Counted from the stretch's first letter, positions 1-5,156 are shown. The stretch: DNA of 5,255 nucleotides from Gammaproteobacteria bacterium (GCA_015494165.1 WGBS01000300.1:1-5255); one strand, 5' to 3'. Notes: generated by a model not told the origin, from the sequence alone. Made by a program: numbers and translations.

Positions 1-6
1 CCCACC

Positions 7-1356
7 ATGTCCGCCACGCTGGTCGTGAGCGCCCGCTGGGTGATCCCCGTCGAGCCCGAGGGCGCCGTGCTCGAGGACCACGCCGTCGTCGTCGAGGGCT
101 CGCGCATCGCCGCCGTGCTGCCGGCCGCCGAGGCCCGCGCGCGCCACCCGGACGCCGAGCACGTCGCGCTCGCGCGCCATGCCCTCATTCCGGGCCTGGT
201 CAACGCCCACACCCACGCGGCCATGACGCTGCTGCGCGGCCTGGCCGACGACCTGCCGCTCATGACCTGGCTGCGCGAGCACATCTGGCCCGCCGAGGCG
301 CACTGGGTCTCGGAGGCCTTCGTCCACGACGGCACGCTGCTGGCGCTGGCGGAGATGGTGCGCGGCGGCACCACCTGCTTCAACGACATGTACTTCTTCC
401 CGGAGGTGACCGCGCGGCTCGCCTCGCAGGCGGGGATGCGCGCCGTCGTCGGCATGATCGTCATCGACTTCCCGAGCGCCTGGGCCCGTGACGCCGACGA
501 GTACCTGGACAAGGGGCTCGCCCTGCACGACGCCCTCAAGGACGACCCCCTGGTGACGACCGCCTTCGCCCCGCACGCGCCCTACACGGTGGCCGACGGC
601 GTGCTCGAGCGCGTGCGCGTGCTGGCCGACGAGCTCGAGGTGCCGGTGCACATGCACGTGCACGAGACCGCCGCCGAGGTGGCCGAGGCGGTGGAGGCCA
701 CGGGCCGGCGGCCGCTCGCGCGCCTCGACGAGCTCGGCCTGCTCGGGCCCGGTCTCGCCGCGGTGCACATGACCCAGCTCGAGCCGGCCGAGATCGGGCG
801 CCTGGCGGAGACCGGCGTGCGCGTCGTGCACTGCCCGCAGTCGAACATGAAGCTCGCGAGCGGCGCCTGCCCCGTGGCGGCGCTGCAGGCGGCCGGCGTG
901 CCGGTGGCCCTCGGCACCGACGGGGCGGCGAGCAACAACGACCTCGACATGCTCGAGGAGCTGCGCACGGCGGCGCTCCTCGGCAAGCTCACCGCCGGCG
1001 ACGCCGCGGCCGTGCCGGCGGCCGCGGCGCTGCGCATGGCCACGCTCGACGGCGCGCGCGCCCTCGGTCTCGAGGGCGAGATCGGGAGCCTCGTGCCGGG
1101 CAAGAGCGCCGACCTCGTGGCCGTGGACCTCGGCGATCCGGCCACCGAGCCCGTGCACCATCCGGTCTCGCAGGTGGTCTACAGCGCCGCGCGCGGGCAG
1201 GTCACGGACGTCTGGGTGGCGGGGCGCGCGCTGCTGCGCGAGCGCCGCCTGCTCACGCTGGACCTCGAGGAAATCCGCGCGCGCGCCGCCGCCTGGGGGG
1301 CGCGCATCGCCGCAGGCGCGCGCGCCGGCCGGCCGGAGGAGGCGGAGGGCCCATGA
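7..1356 (+). CDS. mtaD: 5'-methylthioadenosine / S-adenosylhomocysteine deaminase (TRZ/ATZ amidohydrolase)
   Basis: Probably deaminates 5'-methylthioadenosine (to methylthioinosine) and/or S-adenosylhomocysteine in the cytoplasm, as part of purine and methionine salvage. The 449 residues have the usual length and layout of the amidohydrolase superfamily: an N-terminal beta-sandwich, a metal-binding barrel, then a return to the sandwich. Visible metal and catalytic residues are H68-T-H70 (in VNAHTH), H217 and E220 (in HMHVHE), H254 (in AVHMTQ) and D305 (in GTDGAASNND). The stretches GLADDLPLMTWL and FAPHAPYTV closely match my memory of the characterised Pseudomonas aeruginosa MTA deaminase, which also lies directly upstream of ubiG. 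The start at base 7 gives an N-terminus (SATLVVSARWVIPVEP) that fits the family, but only six bases precede it, so its ribosome site and any upstream partner such as mtnA cannot be seen. The stop overlaps the ubiG start by 4 nt. Substrate preference between MTA and SAH is not readable from sequence. Confidence 0.93.
   Translation: MSATLVVSARWVIPVEPEGAVLEDHAVVVEGSRIAAVLPAAEARARHPDAEHVALARHALIPGLVNAHTHAAMTLLRGLADDLPLMTWLREHIWPAEAHWVSEAFVHDGTLLALAEMVRGGTTCFNDMYFFPEVTARLASQAGMRAVVGMIVIDFPSAWARDADEYLDKGLALHDALKDDPLVTTAFAPHAPYTVADGVLERVRVLADELEVPVHMHVHETAAEVAEAVEATGRRPLARLDELGLLGPGLAAVHMTQLEPAEIGRLAETGVRVVHCPQSNMKLASGACPVAALQAAGVPVALGTDGAASNNDLDMLEELRTAALLGKLTAGDAAAVPAAAALRMATLDGARALGLEGEIGSLVPGKSADLVAVDLGDPATEPVHHPVSQVVYSAARGQVTDVWVAGRALLRERRLLTLDLEEIRARAAAWGARIAAGARAGRPEEAEGP
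1335..1349 (+). promoter_or_regulatory. Purine-rich ribosome binding site of ubiG
   Basis: Two Shine-Dalgarno-like cores, GGAGGAGG at 1335-1342 and GGAGGG at 1344-1349, lie inside the end of mtaD just before the ubiG ATG at 1353. The ATGA overlap with the mtaD stop suggests coupled translation. The site supports the 1353 start. Confidence 0.7.
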
Positions 1357-2105
1357 GCACCACGGAGCACGGCCACAACGTCGACGGCGAGGAGGTCGCC
1401 AAGTTCGACGCCGCCGCCGCGCGCTGGTGGGATCCCGAGGGGCAGATGCGGCCCCTGCACCAGATCAACCCGCTGCGGCTCGCCTTCGTGGCCGAGCGCG
1501 CCGGCGGCCTCGCCGGGCGCAGGGTCGTCGACATCGGCTGCGGCGGCGGCCTGCTGGCCGAGGCCATGGCGCGTGAGGGCGCGCGCGTGGTCGGCGTCGA
1601 TGCCTCGGAAGCGGCCCTGCAGGTGGCTCGCCTGCACGCGGCCGAGGCCGGGGTCGAGGTCGACTACCGCCGCGGGACCGCCGAGGCGCTCGCGGAGGAG
1701 ATGCCGGAGTCCTTCGACGTCGTCACCTGCATGGAGCTCCTCGAGCACGTCCCGGACCCCGCCTCGCTGGTCCGCGCCTGCGCGCGGCTCGCGCGCCCGG
1801 GGGGCCACGTGTTCCTCTCCACGCTCAACCGCACGCCCAGGGCCTGGCTGCTGGCGGTGGTGGGCGCCGAGTACGTCCTGGGCCTGCTGCCGCGCGGCAC
1901 CCACGACTGGCGGCGCTTCGTGCGCCCCTCGGAGCTCGACGCCTGGGCACGGGAAGCGGGGCTGGAGCTCGCCGAGCTCGCCGGCCTGCGCTACGACCCG
2001 GTGTTCGGCCGCCACGGCCTGACGCGGGACGTCTCGGTCAACTATCTCGCGTGGTACCGGAAACAGGTTTCAGCTTGCAGTCAACAGTCTACAGACAGAA
2101 ACTGA
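1353..2105 (+). CDS. ubiG: Ubiquinone biosynthesis O-methyltransferase (UbiG)
   Basis: SAM-dependent methyltransferase that carries out both O-methylation steps on the ubiquinone ring, probably at the inner face of the membrane. The UbiG signature near the N-terminus (FDAAAARWWDPEGQMRPLHQ, residues 18-37, followed by INPLRL) is plain. The SAM-binding motif VVDIGCGGGLL is at 58-68, the acidic adenosine contact GVD at 81-83, and the conserved MELLEHVPDP at 127-136. The tail region RGTHDWRRFVRPSEL (181-195) is also typical of the family. The protein is 250 residues against roughly 230-240 for most UbiG. The excess includes a C-terminal tail (after YLAWYRK, residues 231-237) whose codons lie in the heptamer repeat that begins at 2066. 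The start overlaps the mtaD stop by 4 nt, so the two genes are probably co-transcribed. Confidence 0.95.
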   Translation: MSTTEHGHNVDGEEVAKFDAAAARWWDPEGQMRPLHQINPLRLAFVAERAGGLAGRRVVDIGCGGGLLAEAMAREGARVVGVDASEAALQVARLHAAEAGVEVDYRRGTAEALAEEMPESFDVVTCMELLEHVPDPASLVRACARLARPGGHVFLSTLNRTPRAWLLAVVGAEYVLGLLPRGTHDWRRFVRPSELDAWAREAGLELAELAGLRYDPVFGRHGLTRDVSVNYLAWYRKQVSACSQQSTDRN

Positions 2106-2198
2106 CTTCCTACCTACCGACTTACACGTAAGAACTTGCTGTTCCATGGGTTCCTATGAGGGAGACCGTAAACCGTCACCTGCAAACCGTGACCTAGG
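2066..2198 (+). repeat. Degenerate heptamer repeat array between ubiG and mupP
   Basis: Clearly more AT-rich than the flanking genes. The left part reads as 7-nt units of the form G-x-x-x-x-C-A (GGTTTCA, GCTTGCA, GTCAACA, GTCTACA, 2066-2093). The right part reads as units of the opposite type (GTAAACC, GTCACCT, GCAAACC, GTGACCT, 2168-2195). These match the units of the two arrays at 4253-4315 and 4765-4855; for example, the first 15 bases differ at one position from 4253-4267. The middle (about 2100-2163) is too degenerate to assign reliably and holds a small stem, CTTAC/GTAAG at 2121-2132. The array covers the last 13 codons of ubiG and ends 3 nt before the next start codon. Confidence 0.75.
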
Positions 2199-2201
2199 TT
2201 C

Positions 2202-2864
2202 ATGATCCGGGCTGTGTTTTTCGATCTCGACGGGACGCTCCTCGACACCGCGCCCGACATGGGGGGAGCGCTCAACACCCTGCTCGAGGAGGAGGGACGC
2301 GCGCCCCTGCCGCCGGAGCGCATCCGGCCCGTGGTCTCGCACGGGGCGACGGCGCTCGTGCGCCTCGGCTTCGGGCTCGGCCCCGAGGACGGCGAGGCCT
2401 TCGAGCGCCTGCGCCGGCGCTTCCTCTCCCTCTATCACCGCCGTCTCGCCCGCGAGACGCGCCTCTTCCCGGGCATGGCGCCGGTGCTCGAGGCCCTCGA
2501 GGCGGACGGCGTCTACTGGGGCGTGGTCACCAACAAGCCGGCCCGCTTCACCGAGCCGCTGCTCACCGCCCTCGGCCTCGACCGGCGCGCGGCCTGCGTG
2601 GTGAGCGGCGACACGGCGCCGGCGCGCAAGCCGGACCCCCGCCCGCTGCTGCACGCCTGCGGCGTGACCGGCGTCCTGCCCGAGGAGTGCGTGTACGTGG
2701 GCGACGCGCGCCGCGACGTCGAGGCCGCCCACGCCGCGGGCATGCCCGCGGCGGTGGCCCTGTTCGGCTACCTCGACCCCGGCGACGAGCCGGCCGCCTG
2801 GGGCGCGGAGGCGCTGCTCGAGGCCCCGGCGGACGTGCTCGCGTGGGTGCGCGCCCATGCCTGA
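2202..2864 (+). CDS. mupP: HAD-family phosphatase, MupP-like (N-acetylmuramate 6-phosphate phosphatase; commonly annotated Gph)
   Basis: Haloacid-dehalogenase phosphatase of 220 residues with all four motifs: nucleophile D8 and D10 (FFDLDGT), T110-N111 (VVTNKP), K143-P144, and D168 with D172 (VGDARRDVE). A helical cap of C1 type lies between about residues 16 and 85. Family members include phosphoglycolate phosphatase (Gph) and MupP, which converts MurNAc-6-phosphate to MurNAc in cell-wall recycling. I favour MupP because the gene follows mtaD-ubiG as in Pseudomonas, and because WGVVTNKPARFTEP, KPDPRPLLHAC and GYLDP followed by AAWGAE resemble Pseudomonas MupP as I remember it. The start at 2202 places the HAD motif at residue 8, as expected. 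Only a weak TAGG (2195-2198), inside the repeat array, precedes it. The 3' end overlaps rmuC by 8 nt. HAD phosphatase certain; substrate inferred. Confidence 0.88.
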   Translation: MIRAVFFDLDGTLLDTAPDMGGALNTLLEEEGRAPLPPERIRPVVSHGATALVRLGFGLGPEDGEAFERLRRRFLSLYHRRLARETRLFPGMAPVLEALEADGVYWGVVTNKPARFTEPLLTALGLDRRAACVVSGDTAPARKPDPRPLLHACGVTGVLPEECVYVGDARRDVEAAHAAGMPAAVALFGYLDPGDEPAAWGAEALLEAPADVLAWVRAHA

Positions 2865-4116
2865 GTGGCTGCCGGCCCTGCTCGCGGGGCTCGCCCTCGG
2901 CCTGCTCGCGGGCTGGAGCCTCGGCCAGCTCCGCGGCGCGCGCCTGCGCGAGGAGAAGGCGCGCCTCGAGGCCCTGCTCGAGGGCGAGCGCACGGCCGCG
3001 GCGCGCCAGATCGAGGCCTTGCGCAAGGCCGAGCAGGAGCTCGCCGACACCTTCCGCGCCCTGTCGGGCAAGGCGCTGCGCGAGTCCAGCGAGTCCTTCC
3101 TCCAGCTCGCGCGCACCCAGCTCGAGGCGCGCGAGCAGGCCATCGGCGAGATGCTGCGCCCCATCCGCGAGGCGCTGGAGAAGACCGAGCGCCAGATCCG
3201 CGAGATCGAGAAGGAGCGTCGCGAGGCCTACGGCGCGCTGAGCCAGCACCTGCGCGCCATGCTCGAGAGCCACCAGGCGCTGCAGGCCGAGACGCGGCGT
3301 CTCGTGCAGGCCCTGCGCCGGCCCGAGGTGCGCGGCCAGTGGGGCGAGCTCACCCTGCGGCGCCTGGTGGAGCTCGCCGGGATGCAGGAGCACTGCGACT
3401 TCGAGGAGCAGCCGAGCGTCGCCGGCGAGGACGGGAGGCTGCGGCCCGATCTGGTCGTGCACCTGCCCGAGGCGCGGCGCATCGTGGTCGACGCCAAGAC
3501 GCCTCTCGACGCCTACCTCGAGGCCGTGGAGGCCGAGGACGAGGGCGCGCGCCGCGCCGCCCTCGCCCGCCACGCGCGCAAGGTGCGCGAGCGCGTGCAG
3601 GAGCTCGCCTCCAAGCGCTACTGGGCGCGCTTCGACGGCAGCCTCGACTTCGTGGTGCTCTTCATCCCGGGCGACCAGTTCCTCGCCGCGGCGCTGGAGC
3701 AGGACCCGGCGCTGCTCGAGGACGCCCTCGCCGACCGCGTCATGCTCGCCACGCCCACCAGCCTCGTGGCGCTGCTGCGCGCCGTCGCCTACGGCTGGCG
3801 CCAGCAGGCGCTCGCGCGCAACGCCGAGACGGTGCGCGACCTCGGGCGCGAGCTCTACGAGCGCCTCGCGGTGATGACCGCGCACCTCGACAAGCTGGGC
3901 GCCGCCCTCAACCGCAGCGTCGGCGCCTACAACGCCGCCGTCGGCTCCCTCGAGCGCCGCGTGCTGCCGAGCGCGCGGCGCTTCACCGAGCTCGGCGTGC
4001 CCGCCACCCGCGAGCTCGGCGAGCCGAAGCCCGTCGAGAGCCTCGCCCGCAGCCCGGCGGCCCCCGCCGGCGGGGACGACGACGCGGACGCCGGGGGCCG
4101 CTCTCCCGAAGGCTGA
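2857..4116 (+). CDS. rmuC: DNA recombination protein RmuC homologue
   Basis: RmuC is known genetically for limiting recombination at inverted repeats in E. coli; its biochemical activity is not settled. The 419-residue product starts with one membrane segment (about residues 4-22, LPALLAGLALGLLAG), followed by a long charged coiled coil (about 25-150, rich in E, R, L and Q). The RmuC domain then follows: RGQWGELTLRRLVE (159-172), RPD (196-198), VDAKTPLDAY (211-220), FVVLFIPGDQF (265-275), LATPTSLVALLRAVAYGW (298-315) and VGAYNAAVGSLERRVLPSA (355-373). D198 with D212-x-K214 looks like a PD-(D/E)xK nuclease core. The tail after about 390 is low-complexity and acidic. The start overlaps the mupP stop by 8 nt and no clear Shine-Dalgarno is visible, so coupling is likely. 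It is notable to find rmuC beside long palindromic repeats, but it is a common core gene and no functional link is shown. Confidence 0.95.
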   Translation: MPEWLPALLAGLALGLLAGWSLGQLRGARLREEKARLEALLEGERTAAARQIEALRKAEQELADTFRALSGKALRESSESFLQLARTQLEAREQAIGEMLRPIREALEKTERQIREIEKERREAYGALSQHLRAMLESHQALQAETRRLVQALRRPEVRGQWGELTLRRLVELAGMQEHCDFEEQPSVAGEDGRLRPDLVVHLPEARRIVVDAKTPLDAYLEAVEAEDEGARRAALARHARKVRERVQELASKRYWARFDGSLDFVVLFIPGDQFLAAALEQDPALLEDALADRVMLATPTSLVALLRAVAYGWRQQALARNAETVRDLGRELYERLAVMTAHLDKLGAALNRSVGAYNAAVGSLERRVLPSARRFTELGVPATRELGEPKPVESLARSPAAPAGGDDDADAGGRSPEG

Positions 4117-4144
4117 GCGTCCTGCGGCTTGCAGCTCGCAGGTT

Positions 4145-4210
4145 GCGGCATGCGCCGCTTGCGGCGGCAGAGGCGGGAGACGAGGGTCGGGAGACGAGGA
4201 TTGGAGCGCG
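4145..4210 (+). repeat. GC-rich 66-bp repeat block, copy 1
   Basis: Matches 4700-4765 without gaps at 60 of 66 positions. It begins with two small inverted repeats: GCGGC/GCCGC around ATGC, then a GCCGC..GCGGC stem. A 14-nt tandem duplication (CGGGAGACGAGG core, 4174-4201) follows, which is itself two heptamers long. The block sits 28 bp after the rmuC stop. Confidence 0.85.
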
Positions 4211-4214
4211 CTCC
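4203..4214. repeat. Perfect 12-bp palindrome
   Basis: GGAGCGCGCTCC reads the same on both strands. It lies where copy 1 of the composite repeat stops matching copy 2, so it may mark an insertion or rearrangement edge. Confidence 0.6.
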
Positions 4215-4228
4215 GCGCGCAGCCATTT

Positions 4229-4252
4229 GGTCGGGGCTGAAAGCCCGAGACC
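4229..4252. repeat. REP-like hairpin inside composite repeat copy 1
   Basis: GGTC, then GGGCT-GAA-AGCCC, then GACC forms a 5-bp stem with a 3-nt loop, closed by 4 outer pairs across a small internal loop. The core (GTCGGGGCTGAAAGCCC) resembles REP elements I know from gammaproteobacteria that carry a GGGGCTGAAGCCCC-type stem. It is absent from copy 2, so it looks like an insertion. Only one element is present and no REP-associated transposase gene is in the window. Confidence 0.45.
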
Positions 4253-4315
4253 GGTTACAGCTTGCAGGCTACGGTGTACGGTTTCCCGTCTCCCGTAACC
4301 CGTCACCCGCACCCT
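4253..4315 (+). repeat. Heptamer array, copy 1 (9 units)
   Basis: Nine consecutive 7-nt units in register, all starting with G. Four are of left type (such as GGTTACA, GCTTGCA, GGCTACG) and five of right type (such as GTCTCCC, GTAACCC, GTCACCC). The two types are reverse complements when rotated, so the array flips orientation at about 4281. On the minus strand a GTCACCC unit provides the stop codon of the truncated vapC. Confidence 0.85.
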
Positions 4316-4398
4316 CCCGCGAAGCGGGCGCGGGCGTGGCTGCGGTCGCCGCGGTCCGCCGCGGCGTACCACATGGACGTGTCGACGAAGAGCGTCAC
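4303..4398 (-). pseudogene. vapC: Truncated VapC-type PIN-domain toxin
   Basis: A GTG at 4398 overlaps the vapB stop (GTGA), the usual arrangement in vapBC operons. It opens a frame reading (V/M)TLFVDTSMWYAAADRGD and then RSHARAR, a clear PIN-domain N-terminus with the first catalytic aspartate at residue 6. After about residue 25 the similarity ends. The frame passes through a GC-rich hairpin (4316-4328) and stops in the heptamer array, leaving 31 codons instead of about 130. The remaining acidic residues of the active site are missing, and I find no PIN sequence in any minus-strand frame between 4117 and 4300. The toxin is therefore almost certainly inactive. The lost part was probably deleted or displaced when the repeat arrived. 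Confidence 0.8.
4316..4328. repeat. Small GC hairpin at the vapC/repeat junction
   Basis: CCCGC-GAA-GCGGG, a 5-bp stem with a 3-nt loop, lies exactly where PIN-like coding ends and the heptamer array begins. No T-run follows on either strand, so it is a poor candidate for a classical terminator. Confidence 0.45.
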
Positions 4399-4646
4399 CT
4401 GCAGCGGCCGCGCTCGCGCGAGAGCGCCTCGCCCAGCATGGCGTCCTTGTCGCAGGCGACGTCGGAGCCGCCGGAGTCGCCGAGGTCGAAGACCAGCGAG
4501 GGGTCGGCCTCGCGCCGCTCGCCTGCGAGCTCGCGCGCGAGGAGGCGGCGCACGTACTCGTTGAAGGAGATGCCGAGGCGTGCCGCCCGCTCGCGTGCCC
4601 GCCGGTAGAGCTCGTCGTCGACCCGGATCTGGACTCGCGATGCCAT
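4395..4646 (-). CDS. vapB: VapB-type ribbon-helix-helix antitoxin
   Basis: Small DNA-binding antitoxin of 83 residues. The N-terminal half fits a ribbon-helix-helix fold: strand SRVQIRV (3-9), helix A about 11-24 (DELYRRARERAARL) and helix B about 27-40 (SFNEYVRRLLAREL). The C-terminal half contains FDLGDSGGSDVA followed by CDKDAMLGEAL, a pattern I know from antitoxins paired with PIN toxins, where this part binds the toxin. The frame is intact, but its toxin partner is truncated, so it is now an orphan antitoxin. The family normally neutralises VapC and represses its own operon. No Shine-Dalgarno precedes the ATG; an inverted repeat overlaps it and the transcript may be nearly leaderless. 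It faces rmuC convergently. The last residues (RCR) overlap the vapC start. Confidence 0.82.
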   Translation of the reverse strand: MASRVQIRVDDELYRRARERAARLGISFNEYVRRLLARELAGERREADPSLVFDLGDSGGSDVACDKDAMLGEALSRERGRCR

Positions 4647-4666
4647 GATGGTGGCATCATGGCATC
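4639..4666. promoter_or_regulatory. Perfect 12-bp inverted repeat over the vapB start (probable operator)
   Basis: GATGCCATGATG (4639-4650) and CATCATGGCATC (4655-4666) are exact reverse complements separated by GTGG. The left arm contains the vapB start codon. Ribbon-helix-helix antitoxins bind such palindromes to autoregulate, so this is the likely VapB operator. A stem in the mRNA hiding the start is an alternative or additional role. Confidence 0.7.
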
Positions 4667-4685
4667 ACTGGTTGGCCCCGGGCAA
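4656..4685 (-). promoter_or_regulatory. Candidate vapB promoter
   Basis: On the minus strand, TTGCCC (4685-4680) and CATGAT (4661-4656) could be a weak -35/-10 pair with an 18-nt spacer, each matching consensus at 4 of 6 positions. The predicted start of transcription falls 1-3 nt before the vapB ATG. The -10 lies within the operator arm, which suits repression by VapB. The match is weak and not unique. Confidence 0.35.
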
Positions 4686-4699
4686 GCGCATCGCGAGTG

Positions 4700-4855
4700 G
4701 CGGCATGCGCCGCCTGAGGCGGCAGAGGCGGGAGACGGGGGCCGGGAGACGAGGGGTGGAGCGCGGGCACAGCTTACGGGTTACGGGTTACGGGCTACGG
4801 TACACAGTCACCCGTCACCCGTCGCCCGTCTCCTGTAACCCATCTCCCGTAACCC
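4700..4855 (+). repeat. Composite repeat copy 2: GC-rich block plus long heptamer array
   Basis: 4700-4765 repeats the 66-bp block of copy 1 (60 of 66 identical), with a GCCGCC-TGA-GGCGGC stem at 4709-4723. From 4730 to 4855 the sequence splits into 18 consecutive 7-nt units with no slip; 17 of them begin with G. Types run from GGGAGAC-like to GGTTACG-like to GTCACCC/GTAACCC-like, with the orientation flip at about 4800-4806. 4778-4794 can pair with 4811-4827 at 14 of 17 positions around a 16-nt loop. The array ends 6 nt before the stop codon of the small membrane-protein gene. Confidence 0.88.
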
Positions 4856-4861
4856 GCTCCG

Positions 4862-5044
4862 TCAATCGTCGCGCAGCACCTCGCGCCCCTTCTCGACGAG
4901 CGCTTCGGCGCCGGCCTTGGCGCGCTCGGCGACGCTCGGCTCCTTGAACGGGTTGGCGTAGATCGGCCGGTCGCGGCCCAGGTTGACGCCGAACCACAGG
5001 CCGAGCACCAGGCCGACGAGGATGCCGATGACCAGGTTGCGCAT
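4862..5044 (-). CDS. Small single-span membrane protein of unknown function, glycine-ladder type
   Basis: A 60-residue protein of unrecognised function. The start at 5044 is set by a strong Shine-Dalgarno (GGGAGGA, 5057-5051) six bases upstream; longer in-frame starts upstream have nothing comparable and would add an arginine-rich, non-family-like leader. Residues 4-22 form one hydrophobic segment (LVIGILVGLVLGLWFGVNLG region) with glycines at 7, 11, 15, 19 and 23, exactly every fourth residue, so they line one face of the helix. After it come GRDRPIYANPFKEPS and a charged amphipathic helix (about 37-58). With no cleavable signal pattern it is probably an inner-membrane anchor with a short soluble tail. 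It resembles small uncharacterised gammaproteobacterial proteins. It is divergent from the gene at 5157, and its 3' end touches the repeat. Confidence 0.78.
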   Translation of the reverse strand: MRNLVIGILVGLVLGLWFGVNLGRDRPIYANPFKEPSVAERAKAGAEALVEKGREVLRDD

Positions 5045-5050
5045 GGCTGC

Positions 5051-5057
5051 TCCTCCC
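5051..5057 (-). promoter_or_regulatory. Strong ribosome binding site of the small membrane protein
   Basis: GGGAGGA on the minus strand with a 6-nt spacer to the ATG at 5044-5042. It is the best Shine-Dalgarno in the right half of the window and decides the start of a gene that otherwise has a longer open frame. Confidence 0.75.
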
Positions 5058-5156
5058 CTGGACCCGCCCCGATCATGGCCCCGGGGCCGGCCGGCGGCAA
5101 GGGCACGGGTCACGCGGCGGGCTGCGGCCGCGCGGCGGATGGGGCATGCTGGCCGC

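Noticed and set aside
1179..2015. 278-codon minus-strand frame opposite mtaD and ubiG
   Set aside because: No motif, antisense to two well-supported genes, composition typical of GC-rich shadow frames.
2563..3885. 440-codon open frame on the minus strand opposite mupP and rmuC
   Set aside because: Product is low-complexity (A, R, L, E, H runs) with no recognisable motif, and it lies antisense to clearly real RmuC; a by-product of high GC at third positions.
4117..4142. Intrinsic terminator just after rmuC
   Set aside because: No stem followed by a T-run is visible; nearby hairpins belong to the repeat block.
2865..4298. 477-codon plus-strand frame overlapping rmuC
   Set aside because: Almost entirely A, R, G and P; a shifted-frame shadow of rmuC that runs on into the repeat.
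4129..4608. 159-codon plus-strand frame across the repeat and vapBC remnant
   Set aside because: Formed by repeat sequence and the antisense of vapB; no ribosome site or domain.
3983..4660. 225-codon minus-strand frame through vapB and the repeats
   Set aside because: It reads vapB and the arrays in a different frame; the vapB frame gives a clear ribbon-helix-helix protein, this one gives R/S/A-rich sequence.
4253..4855. CRISPR array or integron attC sites
   Set aside because: Units are 7 nt, contiguous and without spacers, so not CRISPR. The arms lack the RYYYAAC/GTTRRRY pair of attC and there is no integrase in the window.
4765..4855. Telomere-like GGGTTA repeat
   Set aside because: The period is 7 with variable bases and flips strand; resemblance to telomeric repeats is only superficial.
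5103..5117. Two possible heptamers (GGCACGG, GTCACGC) in the divergent spacer
   Set aside because: Only two units, too short to tell from chance.
5077..5131. GGCCCCGGGGCC, GGCCGGCC and GCGGCCGC palindromes in the divergent spacer
   Set aside because: Short GC-only palindromes are expected by chance at this base composition; no spacing or symmetry supports an operator.
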